Shown here in pieces: positions 1-6,523 of a stretch of 18,554 nucleotides of DNA. The notes below the pieces were generated by a model. The model saw only the letters and a program-made list of their open reading frames with translations. It did not search any database and was not told the DNA's origin. This DNA is from Collinsella sp. AF25-2LB (GTDB taxonomy: Bacteria; Actinomycetota; Coriobacteriia; Coriobacteriales; Coriobacteriaceae): positions 1 to 18,554 of the forward strand of contig NZ_QRUF01000026.1 in NCBI RefSeq assembly GCF_003458415.1, written 5' to 3'. Within the stretch, counting starts at the first letter, position 1. The number at the start of each line of letters is the position of its first letter. The translations under genes were made by a program, and so were the position numbers.

Positions 1-70
1 GGCCGCTTATTAGCCCGTCCAAGAATTGGGGCGCAGTTCATAGCAGCCACTACTGGGGGTTCTTCTCATT

Positions 71-175
71 TTACGGTTGAGCCTCCGTTAGGTTAGTTGT
101 CGCTGTTATATCTAATAATTTATCTCCATTCCCTTTAGTAACGTGTAACTTTCCAAATTTACAAAAGCGACTCAT
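71..175 (-). CDS. Small ORF directly downstream of erm(B), probably truncated (34 aa)
   Basis: A 34-codon reading frame starts 4 bases after the erm(B) stop. Its ribosome binding site (GGGAGG) lies inside the last erm(B) codons, so it would be translationally coupled to the methyltransferase. The first part (MSRFCKFGKLHVTKGN...) is, from memory, the start of a longer small ORF usually found after erm(B) in Gram-positive resistance plasmids and transposons. Here the frame changes to unrelated residues near codon 27 and stops, which suggests the mobile segment was cut or joined to other DNA at about position 100. No function is known to me. Sequence 1-70 contains nothing else I can identify. 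Confidence 0.45.
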   Translation of the reverse strand: MSRFCKFGKLHVTKGNGDKLLDITATTNLTEAQP

Positions 176-179
176 AGAA

Positions 180-917
180 TTATTTCCTCCCGTTAAATAA
201 TAGATAACTATTAAAAATAGACAATACTTGCTCATAAGTAATGGTACTTAAATTGTTTACTTTGGCGTGTTTCATTGCTTGATGAAATTGATTTTTAGTA
301 AACAGTTGACGATATTCTCGATTGACCCATTTTGAAACAAAGTACGTATATAGCTTCCAATATTTATCTGGAACATCTGTGGTATGGCGGGTAAGTTTTA
401 TTAAGACACTGTTTACTTTTGGTTTAGGATGAAAGCATTCCGCTGGCAGCTTAAGCAATTGCTGAATCGAGACTTGAGTGTGCAAGAGCAACCCTAGTGT
501 TCGGTGAATATCCAAGGTACGCTTGTAGAATCCTTCTTCAACAATCAGATAGATGTCAGACGCACGGCTTTCAAAAACCACTTTTTTAATAATTTGTGTG
601 CTTAAATTGTAAGGAATATTCCCAACAATTTTATACCTCTGTTTGTTAGGGAATTGAAACTGTAGAATATCTTGGTGAATTAAAGTGACACGAGTATTCA
701 GTTTTAATTTTTCTGACGATAAGTTGAATAGATGACTGTCTAATTCAATAGACGTTACCTGTTTACTTATTTTAGCCAGTTTCGTCGTTAAATGCCCTTT
801 ACCTGTTCCAATTTCGTAAACGGTATCGGTTTCTTTTAAATTCAATTGTTTTATTATTTGGTTGAGTACTTTTTCACTCGTTAAAAAGTTTTGAGAATAT
901 TTTATATTTTTGTTCAT
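180..917 (-). CDS. erm(B): Erm(B) 23S rRNA adenine N6-dimethyltransferase (MLSB resistance)
   Basis: A 245-residue protein of full family length that I recognise as Erm(B). It dimethylates A2058 (E. coli numbering) of 23S rRNA with S-adenosylmethionine, giving resistance to macrolides, lincosamides and streptogramin B. The Rossmann SAM-binding motif IGTGKGHLT is at about residues 36-44, the acidic motif ELD at 58-60 and the catalytic NIPY at 100-103. The start ATG follows an AGGAG site that is buried in a hairpin, as expected for translational attenuation. The gene is AT-rich, unlike the GC-rich genes from 1.5 kb onward, consistent with recent transfer from Firmicutes. It appears intact and, with its leader and promoter present, functional. 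Confidence 0.98.
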   Translation of the reverse strand: MNKNIKYSQNFLTSEKVLNQIIKQLNLKETDTVYEIGTGKGHLTTKLAKISKQVTSIELDSHLFNLSSEKLKLNTRVTLIHQDILQFQFPNKQRYKIVGNIPYNLSTQIIKKVVFESRASDIYLIVEEGFYKRTLDIHRTLGLLLHTQVSIQQLLKLPAECFHPKPKVNSVLIKLTRHTTDVPDKYWKLYTYFVSKWVNREYRQLFTKNQFHQAMKHAKVNNLSTITYEQVLSIFNSYLLFNGRK

Positions 918-942
918 GTAATCACTCCTGAAGTGATTACAT
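916..942 (-). promoter_or_regulatory. Hairpin hiding the erm(B) ribosome binding site and start codon
   Basis: An inverted repeat with 11-bp arms (916-926 and 932-942) has the AGGAG site in its loop and adjacent arm and takes in the first bases of the ATG. In the known erm mechanism, a ribosome stalled by macrolide on the leader peptide changes upstream pairing and frees this site. The leader lies about 100 bases upstream on the same strand. Confidence 0.75.
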
Positions 943-1041
943 CAGTAAATAAATACAGAAGTTAAACGATTTGTTTGTAATTTTAGTTATCTGTTTAAAA
1001 AGTCATAAGATTAGTCACTGGTAGGAATTAATCTAACGTAT

Positions 1042-1125
1042 TTATTTATCTGCGTAATCACTGTTTTTAGTCTGTTTCAAAACAGTAGATGTTTTATCTA
1101 CATTACGCATTTGGAATACCAACAT
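1042..1125 (-). CDS. ermBL: erm(B) leader peptide (27 aa)
   Basis: A 27-codon ORF beginning MLVFQMRNVDKTS and ending YADK, preceded by a strong AAGGAGGG site (1133-1140). It is the regulatory leader of erm(B). Macrolide-dependent ribosome stalling, known from the literature to occur near the RNVDK stretch, induces the downstream methyltransferase. The RNVDK residues are present and the frame is intact, so induction should work. It lies between the promoter and erm(B) on the same transcript. Confidence 0.93.
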   Translation of the reverse strand: MLVFQMRNVDKTSTVLKQTKNSDYADK

Positions 1126-1182
1126 GACGAATCCCTCCTTCTTAATTACAAATTTTTAGCATCTAATTTAACTTCAATTCCT

Positions 1183-1211
1183 ATTATACAAAATTTTAGA
1201 GACCGTTTCAA
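1183..1211 (-). promoter_or_regulatory. erm(B) promoter
   Basis: On the minus strand a TTGAAA -35 box (1206-1211) and a consensus TATAAT -10 box (1183-1188) are separated by 17 bp. The leader start codon is about 58 bases downstream of the -10 box. This is a near-consensus vegetative promoter in an AT-rich stretch and explains expression of the leader and erm(B). Confidence 0.82.
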
Positions 1212-1259
1212 GTTTTGTGTAAACGTTAAAAACTGATATAAGATTTGTGAATAGTTACA

Positions 1260-1292
1260 ATGGGCAGAGCCGATTTTCCGGATTCTGCCCAT
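1260..1292. repeat. Inverted repeat, possible terminator of the preceding minus-strand gene
   Basis: Arms ATGGGCAGA (1260-1268) and TCTGCCCAT (1284-1292) form a perfect 9-bp stem. It sits between the end of the remnant gene at 1323 and the erm(B) promoter, where a terminator for the former would be expected. No uridine run follows on either strand, so intrinsic termination is not certain. Confidence 0.4.
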
Positions 1293-1322
1293 ATCTGCAT
1301 TATACAGTAGTTTTTAGGCATG

Positions 1323-1421
1323 TCAATAAAACCTGCCTAAAATTGACTGCTTTACAGGTTCCCCTTGATTCTCATTTTCATTGAGTTGATTTGCAAGTTC
1401 ATCCGAACGCTTTGGTTTTGC
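1323..1421 (-). pseudogene. C-terminal remnant of the gene usually upstream of erm(B) (ParA-like ORF298?)
   Basis: About 32 codons remain, ending NENENQGEPVKQSILGRFY and a TGA stop. Base composition is AT-rich like erm(B), and the frame becomes GC-rich nonsense beyond 1421, where the palindrome and IS30 element begin. In pAMbeta1/pSM19035- and Tn5398-type contexts a ParA-like ORF of about 298 residues (delta/ORF298) lies upstream of erm(B). I infer that this is its tail from position and composition, not from a clear domain. It was cut off by the IS30 insertion or an associated rearrangement. Confidence 0.45.
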
Positions 1422-1459
1422 TCTCGAACTCAGCCGGACGCGTCCGGCTGAGTTCGAGA
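1422..1459. repeat. Perfect 38-bp palindrome at the left edge of the IS30 element
   Basis: The 19-bp left half (1422-1440) is exactly the reverse complement of the right half (1441-1459). The right half contains the left terminal repeat of the IS30-family element. The left half is therefore a second IS end facing outward and abutting the first. It could be a remnant of a head-to-tail IS dimer junction, or the IS may have inserted next to a related IS end or a palindromic target. Confidence 0.9.
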
Positions 1460-2876
1460 ATTCCTTTCCGGAGGCGAGGGCCGAGGGCCCTCCCGAGAGA
1501 AAGGAGAGAGCATGAGGAAAAACGCATCCAAGCCGTACCGCAGGCTCGACAGGTCGGAGCGCGCGGCGATCGAGAGGGGCCTGGACAAGCGCAAGTCGTG
1601 CAGGCAGATCGCCCGGGAGCTGCGCCGGTCGCCGTCGACGGTCGCCGACGAGGTGGCGCGCAACCGCACGGTGTGCCGCGGTCCGAACAAGGGCGGCCGC
1701 GCCGCGGAGGCCCCCGACGACGCCTGCCCGAAGCTGCTGTCGTGGCCGCATTGCTGCAACGGGTGCAGGTTCCGCAGGTACCACTGCTCGAGAAGGTGGA
1801 GGTGCGAGTACTCGGCCGCCAGGGCGCAGGCGCTCGCCGACGCCGAGCTGCGCGAATCCAGGATGGGCGTCGACCGGGGCGAGGCGGAATTCGAGCGCGC
1901 CATGGAGCTGATCAGGTCCGACGTCGCGCGGGGGCTGTCGCCCGAGCAGATAGCGCTGGCCAGGGCGGCCGAGATCGGGGCGTCGGCGTCGACCATATAC
2001 AGGTGGATAGGGCGCGGCTACGCGGGGATGAGCAGCCTCGAGCTGCGGCGCAGGTGCGGCTACAAGCCGCGCTCGCACGCCGAGCCGTCAAGGCAGACGT
2101 CGCACGGCGCGGCCCGCTCGTTCGCCGCGTTCATGGAGTTGCCGGGGGAAGAGCGCGCCGCCGCCTGCGAGATGGACACGGTGCTCGGCCTGAAGTCCGA
2201 CCGCCGGTGCCTGCTCACATTGTACCTGAGGGCGTTCAAGTTCCAGATCGCGCTGCCCATGCCCGACAAGACGGCGGCGTCGACGGGATCGGCGCTCGAC
2301 ATGCTGGAGAAGGCGGCGCCGAAAGCGTTCCGAAGGCTGTTCTCCCTGCTCCTGACCGACAACGGCGCCGAGTTCGCCGACTGCGCGGGAATCGAGCGCT
2401 CCGCGCTCGACCCGTCCGCCAGGCGGTGCTCGGTCTACTACTGCGACGCGCGCCAGTCCCAGCAGAAGGGCGGCTGCGAGCGCAACCACGTCGAGCTGCG
2501 CAAGATACTGCCCAAGGGGCGCGGAATAAGCTTCGACGGGCTCGCCGGCAGGGACTGCGCCGTGCTGATGTCGCACCTGAACTCCGAGCCCAGGCCGTCT
2601 TTGGGCGGCATGTGCGCCATCGACATGCTGCTGGCGGCGCTCGGCGACGACGGCCGCGCGCTTCTCGACGCGCTGGGGGTCGAGAAGGTGCCCTACGGCG
2701 AGCTCGACATGTCCGTCGGGGCCATCGAGGCCGCACGCCGCGAGCGCGGCGAGGGGCCGCTGGCACCGTAGCGGCCGGCAGCGAAACCGAATAGGCAGGG
2801 CCCTCCAGCCCGTCCGGATAAGTCCGAAACCCGACCCGGGCGGGCCGGCGGAGCCATGCCCCGAACTCAGCCGAAC
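1442..2876 (+). mobile_element. IS30-family insertion sequence, about 1.43 kb
   Basis: Terminal inverted repeats are GTCCGGCTGAGTTCGAG at the left (1442-1458) and GTTCGGCTGAGTTCGGG at the right (2876-2860, read inward), matching at 15 of 17 positions. The interior carries one transposase gene. GC content is far above the erm(B) DNA to its left. The two flanks do not belong to one interrupted gene: AT-rich resistance DNA lies on the left and recombinase-related DNA on the right. No clear target duplication can be assigned, so a deletion or rearrangement probably followed insertion. The exact outer ends are inferred from the repeat alignment. Confidence 0.85.
1512..2771 (+). CDS. IS30-family DDE transposase
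   Basis: A 419-residue transposase of usual IS30 size. The N-terminal helix-turn-helix (about residues 12-52, with RKSCRQIARELRRSPSTV) binds the IS ends. A cysteine cluster lies at about 72-98. The RNase H-like catalytic core shows D222 in EMDTV, D283 in LTDNGAEF and E323 in QKGGCERNH, followed by the family-typical LPKG. The ATG start follows an AAAGGAGAG site within 10 bases. Codon use is strongly GC-biased, pointing to an actinobacterial origin. No frameshift is seen, so it should be active and able to mobilise the element. Confidence 0.93.
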   Translation: MRKNASKPYRRLDRSERAAIERGLDKRKSCRQIARELRRSPSTVADEVARNRTVCRGPNKGGRAAEAPDDACPKLLSWPHCCNGCRFRRYHCSRRWRCEYSAARAQALADAELRESRMGVDRGEAEFERAMELIRSDVARGLSPEQIALARAAEIGASASTIYRWIGRGYAGMSSLELRRRCGYKPRSHAEPSRQTSHGAARSFAAFMELPGEERAAACEMDTVLGLKSDRRCLLTLYLRAFKFQIALPMPDKTAASTGSALDMLEKAAPKAFRRLFSLLLTDNGAEFADCAGIERSALDPSARRCSVYYCDARQSQQKGGCERNHVELRKILPKGRGISFDGLAGRDCAVLMSHLNSEPRPSLGGMCAIDMLLAALGDDGRALLDALGVEKVPYGELDMSVGAIEAARRERGEGPLAP

Positions 2877-2920
2877 ATCTCGTTTTACCGCAATCCAAGC
2901 CGTATCGGCCCGGGAAAACG

Positions 2921-2948
2921 CAGGACGGGCGCTTGCGCGCCCGTCCTG
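2921..2948. repeat. Perfect 12-bp stem-loop between the IS and the recombinase remnant
   Basis: The arms CAGGACGGGCGC and GCGCCCGTCCTG flank a TTGC tetraloop. It sits in the 160-bp stretch (2877-3036) between the IS right end and the recombinase remnant, where I see no gene. There is no T-run on either strand, so termination would have to rely on the stem alone. It is GC-rich like the IS, suggesting this flank travelled with high-GC DNA. Confidence 0.5.
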
Positions 2949-3036
2949 TTAACTGCGAAAACCTCATTTGTGCCGCAAGTGTACGGCTAACAACGAAAAT
3001 CAACCATAAAATCAGTATCAGAGAGGAGAAACTATT

Positions 3037-3662
3037 TTGAACCAGGAACAGACGAATAGAACCGCAAGCAGGACTGTTATATCTGCGGCAGCTACAAGAA
3101 GCGTACCCGTGACTGTACGGCACACTTTATCCGCACCGACCTTTTGACGGCGGACGTGCTTTCCAATCTCCGGCAAGTGACGGAATACGCCGCCAGGCAT
3201 GAGAGCCGCTTTGTAAAGCTGCTCATCCAGCAGAACGAAATCGGCGGCAAGAGAAAGACCGCCGCAGCCACGAAGCAGCTTGAACAGGCCCAGACACGCA
3301 TTGCCGAAGTGAACCGCATTATCAAGCGGCTGTATGAGGACAATGTAAGCGGCAAAATCAGCGACGAGCGTTTCATGGAGCTGTCGGCGGACTATGAGCA
3401 GGAGCAGCGGGAACTGAAAGACCGGGCTGCCGCTTTGCAGGAGGAACTTTCCAAGTCGCAGGCCGCCACCGTCAACGCCGAGAAATTCATGGGGATTGTG
3501 AGAAAGCACCTTGCTTTTGAAGAATTGACCCCCACCCTCTTGCGGGAAATGATTGAGAAAATCGTCGTGCATGAGTGCAGCTATGACGAGAACGGCACCC
3601 GCAGGCAGGACATTGAGATTTATTACAGCTTTGTCGGCAAGATAGACTTGCCGGAAGCCTAA
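3037..3662 (+). pseudogene. Large serine recombinase, internal/5' deletion, C-terminal domain left
   Basis: From about 3060 one frame encodes the C-terminal part of a large serine recombinase: the zinc-ribbon end (CYICGSYKKRTRDC), then a long coiled coil (about 3220-3500) and the terminal domain of the kind annotated DUF4368. The catalytic serine domain is missing. Just upstream, a GAGAGGAG site and a TTG start give MNQEQTNR in a different frame, which resembles the first residues of such recombinases. I infer an internal deletion with a frameshift that joined the gene start to its tail, and a stop (TAG, 3057) precedes the C-terminal frame. Such enzymes integrate and excise conjugative or mobilisable transposons and usually sit at one end of the element, which fits the junction about 80 bp downstream. 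It cannot be active. Confidence 0.78.
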
Positions 3663-3669
3663 CGCCTGA

Positions 3670-3701
3670 CCTATCCGACACAGCCCTAAGTGCCGGATAG
3701 G
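3670..3701 (+). terminator. Probable terminator after the recombinase remnant
   Basis: Arms CCTATCCG (3670-3677) and CGGATAGG (3694-3701) form an 8-bp stem 8 bases after the recombinase stop. A run of six Ts follows only about 10 bases later, so the geometry is not ideal. It may also form part of the element's right end. Confidence 0.45.
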
Positions 3702-3715
3702 AACGGCAAAATTTT

Positions 3716-4951
3716 TTACACTTCTATTACTTCTTTATCGCACATTAGCAGATTCGCAAGGGTTATCAGGCGCTGAAGTAGTTTCGTCGGTTTCGGTCCA
3801 TCGAAATAGCCCTTTCCGTCAAATAGAGATACGAGCTCCTTGGCGCCTTCCTGGCTGTGACCCACTTCTTTGTAAAACATGATTGAAGTTGGAGCCATTC
3901 CATCATATTTGAGCTCTGTTAGGAAACGCTTGATGCAAGGGACGCTGTCGCCGTTTGGGCCAAACCAAATGCGGTTATCCTGGAGTCTCTCGCGAAACGC
4001 GTTTCGCGAGAGCCTCCAGCAGCGTCCTGCTGGAGGCTCTACAACACGCCCCGAGGGCGTTGTGATTGGATAGTCGGAATCTGGGCTGTAAGTCTTTACA
4101 CTGAGGTCGCTTGGCTTCCAAACGCCTCGAGGGTCGTTGTCTGGATTCTTGTAGCGGGCGTTTGCCTCGTCTGTTCTCGGCAGGCGTCCAATCACAAAGC
4201 GCTCAATGGATTTGGCGTATACGAGAACATAATCATGGCTATTTGAAACGTATTTGGCGTCATTCTTGGGCGAGTAAGCTCGTTCCCAGATTAGCTGAGA
4301 AACGAAATTTGCCTCTCCGAACACCTCGTCACAGAGGATGCGCAAATTGCGGTCTTCGTTATCGTCAATCGAAATGAAAATGACGCCATCGTCGGTTAGG
4401 AGCTCTCGAGCCAGTCTCAACCTAGGGTACATCATCGAGCACCAGTCGCTATGGTAGCGGCCACTTGTGTCGGCGTTGGACTGGCCGGCGAGTCCCGCCT
4501 GCTCCTTATAGTTATCGACAGAGTTGCCGAAATTGTCCTTGTAGACAAAGTCGTGACCCGTGTTGTAGGGTGGGTCGATGTAGATCATCTTGACCTTGCC
4601 GTGGTAGCCGCGCTGTAGGAGCTTCAGCACCTCGAGATTGTCGCCTTCGATATAAATGTTGTCCGAGTCGAAGGACCCATCCTCTCCATCGCGGCTGCGG
4701 CTTTTCTCGATACGGGGACGCAAAGTAGCAGTGCTGGACATCTGCGACTGGCGGATGGCATCGGCCTTGCCGGGCCACGTGAACGCATAGCGCTCCAGGC
4801 CCTCGTCTACCTCGTCGCCAAGCTCCAGCCGCAGTTTGTCGAAGTCGATTCCGCTCTCGGAGAACACTTCGGGCATCAGCTCCTTGAGCTTATTCAGGCG
4901 GTCGTCAATAAGACTCTCCGATTCAAGAGTCATCTTTTCTATCTCGCCCAT
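3716..4951 (-). pseudogene. Type III-like (Mod) adenine DNA methyltransferase, C-terminus removed
   Basis: The 411 residues match the N-terminal two thirds of a Mod-type N6-adenine methyltransferase. The catalytic motif DPPYNTG is at residues 126-132, the central target-recognition region follows, and the conserved block FDGPKPTKLLQRLI is near residues 383-397. In this beta-type order the SAM-binding motif (usually DFFSGSGTT) should come directly after. Instead the frame ends in an unrelated tail (LLMCDKEVIEV) and stop. The gene was therefore interrupted at about 3740-3755 by the erm(B)-carrying segment and cannot bind SAM as encoded. The start has a strong AGGAGGAG site overlapping the stop of the upstream gene, 11 bp away, making it the last gene of the operon here. 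Its missing 3' end, and perhaps a res subunit, would lie outside the window. Confidence 0.86.
3987..4060. repeat. Cluster of overlapping perfect inverted repeats inside mod
   Basis: A perfect 26-bp palindrome (3987-4012) is immediately followed by, and overlaps, a 14-bp-stem hairpin (arms 4009-4022 and 4027-4040, loop CGTC). A third, slightly bulged hairpin follows (about 4041-4063). All are within mod codons that encode family-conserved residues (GRVVEPPAGRCWR and following), so they are not an insertion. The first two structures share four bases and exclude each other. Confidence 0.7.
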
Positions 4952-4962
4952 GAGGTCTCCTC

Positions 4963-5757
4963 CTAGGAAAGTTGAGATTTGATTAGTTGAACTATGTAGG
5001 GCATGGCGGCAATAAAAACGTCGGTGCCCTTGCCGGCAAGCCAGCTCAGGAGTTTGTCAAGCTTGCTGCCCCGTTTGCTTTTATCTTTTGTGTTGAGATC
5101 GCCCATCATCCCTTTGAGCAGCGTCTTCTCGTCATCGGAAAGCGTTGTCTCTGGCAATTTGTCAATCTGTTCAAAGGTTGCCTCTAACGTGACCTGTACG
5201 TTGCTCGTGGCGGATGCCGTGAGGCTGACGCTAGCGCCCTGCGCTTCGGCGATTTTCAGCTTACGGAGCTCCTCATCACGGAAATGCTTCAGTTTGTCGA
5301 TACGTAGTTGCGTCTGTTCATCGTTGAAATCATTGCGATTGGAAGACCCATAGGAATAGGAGGCTAGTCCGTCCGTGTAGGAGTCGTAGCCCCTCGCGTT
5401 TGCGTAGACGTAGTCGATTGAGTCGTATACGGCTTTGAGCTCGTCGTCTTTCACGCCCTCTTCAAGAGCTTGCTCCAGTCTCCTGATATGCTGCGTTATA
5501 GTTGCGCAGAATGCGGCACCGAACGCTTTGTCGTCTGAGTCTTCCCGCTTTAGGCGCAGCTTCTGGAGAATCATCCCTAGGTCGCTTTTCGAGTAGCGAA
5601 ATGAGCTTGAGGAATTGATATATTTTAAAGCCTCGGGGTTAGTGTAGTCGAGGTCGAAGACCTGCATGATTTCACGGCAGAGCGCATCAACATCCTCATC
5701 TGCAGCATCACTCAAAAGGCGCGCCGCTCGCAAAATATACTCATCTAGAACGGCCAT
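4963..5757 (-). CDS. Uncharacterised protein in the helicase-methyltransferase operon (264 aa)
   Basis: I do not recognise this protein. It is acidic and largely helical in character. Residues 1-120 form an alpha-rich block, a Tyr/Ser/Asn-rich stretch (YDSYTDGLASYSYGSSN) follows at about 124-140, and a charged helix at 145-170. The C-terminal 65 residues include a Lys-rich segment and a hydrophobic helix (DVFIAAMPYIVQLI). No catalytic signature is visible. The start ATG has an AAAGGAG site and overlaps the end of the DUF4391-type gene by 17 bp, so the two are translationally coupled. mod follows 11 bp downstream. Its fixed place between DUF4391 and Mod suggests a dedicated subunit or effector of the same system. 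Confidence 0.85.
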   Translation of the reverse strand: MAVLDEYILRAARLLSDAADEDVDALCREIMQVFDLDYTNPEALKYINSSSSFRYSKSDLGMILQKLRLKREDSDDKAFGAAFCATITQHIRRLEQALEEGVKDDELKAVYDSIDYVYANARGYDSYTDGLASYSYGSSNRNDFNDEQTQLRIDKLKHFRDEELRKLKIAEAQGASVSLTASATSNVQVTLEATFEQIDKLPETTLSDDEKTLLKGMMGDLNTKDKSKRGSKLDKLLSWLAGKGTDVFIAAMPYIVQLIKSQLS

Positions 5758-6523
5758 TGCAGATCTCCTTTATCTCATCGGCGACCGCCCTCAGGCGTCG
5801 CTCCTCTTCCTTCATTTCCATCCTCAGCTTCGCGGACTCGTTGAGCGTTATGTCCTTCGACCGCCGCTGCTCCTTCAGCCGCTTGACGGAGGCTCCCATC
5901 TCATCGTAGCGCGACGTGAGGGCGATCAGCTTTTCCCGGTCTCGAGCGGGGCATACGGGGTAGAACCCCAGGCCGCCAATCGCGCGGGACAGCGCTACGG
6001 TGCGCGACAGGTCGACCAGGTACTCCCAGAGGTCGCCCTGCGAGAGCCGCCCGAATGCCAGCGCGCCTAGGAAGTCCGCGTATTCTGAACGGCCAGGATC
6101 GAACGCGCCCGTCGACTCGACTCGGTCGACGACCGTCGCGCCCTGCTCGGCCTGGCTCCTCCGCGTGAGGGCGACCGATATGCACGCGCAGCCGCCCGCC
6201 TCGACCAGGAGCACCGTCGGGTTCGGGAAGCACTTGTGCACGAGCTCCGCCACCTCGGCCACCGCCATGGTCCCGGCTGTCATCTCGCAACGGAGGAAGA
6301 CGACGCTCTGCACGTTGCGCTCGTCGTCCTCGTACGGCGGGATGCGCGTCGTGGACTTCTGGACCGTGGCGAAGTGCTCGAGGCGCGCGACCTTGTCGAG
6401 CCTCTTCTGCTCGGTCTTGGTGAGCATGGCCTGCTTGACGAGCACCGTCTTGGGAATGCGGCGGCATCCCGCGAGCGCCGCTTCGGGCAGGCGCAGGATT
6501 CCGTTCCAGTCGATGCCGCTCAT
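5741..6523 (-). CDS. DUF4391-type protein
   Basis: A 260-residue protein, counted from the ATG whose ATGA overlaps the helicase stop. Another ATG 18 bases earlier has no better ribosome site. The N-terminal pattern LPxxxxxxxRIPKxxLxxQ near residues 11-32, followed by a short strand-rich region and the block NPTVLLVEAGG at about 101-111, resembles DUF4391 proteins, which I know as neighbours of type III-like methyltransferases and helicases. The C-terminus (about 205-255) is a charged coiled coil (KRLKEQRRSK...RMEMKEEERRL). The family has no assigned activity, so a structural or adaptor role between the helicase and methyltransferase is only an inference. Start and stop both overlap neighbouring genes. 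Confidence 0.78.
   Translation of the reverse strand: MSGIDWNGILRLPEAALAGCRRIPKTVLVKQAMLTKTEQKRLDKVARLEHFATVQKSTTRIPPYEDDERNVQSVVFLRCEMTAGTMAVAEVAELVHKCFPNPTVLLVEAGGCACISVALTRRSQAEQGATVVDRVESTGAFDPGRSEYADFLGALAFGRLSQGDLWEYLVDLSRTVALSRAIGGLGFYPVCPARDREKLIALTSRYDEMGASVKRLKEQRRSKDITLNESAKLRMEMKEEERRLRAVADEIKEICNGRSR

Noticed and set aside
1323..2078. Long minus-strand open frame running through the IS30 element
   Set aside because: Only the last 32 codons are AT-rich and gene-like. The rest is the antisense of the transposase and Arg/Pro-rich.
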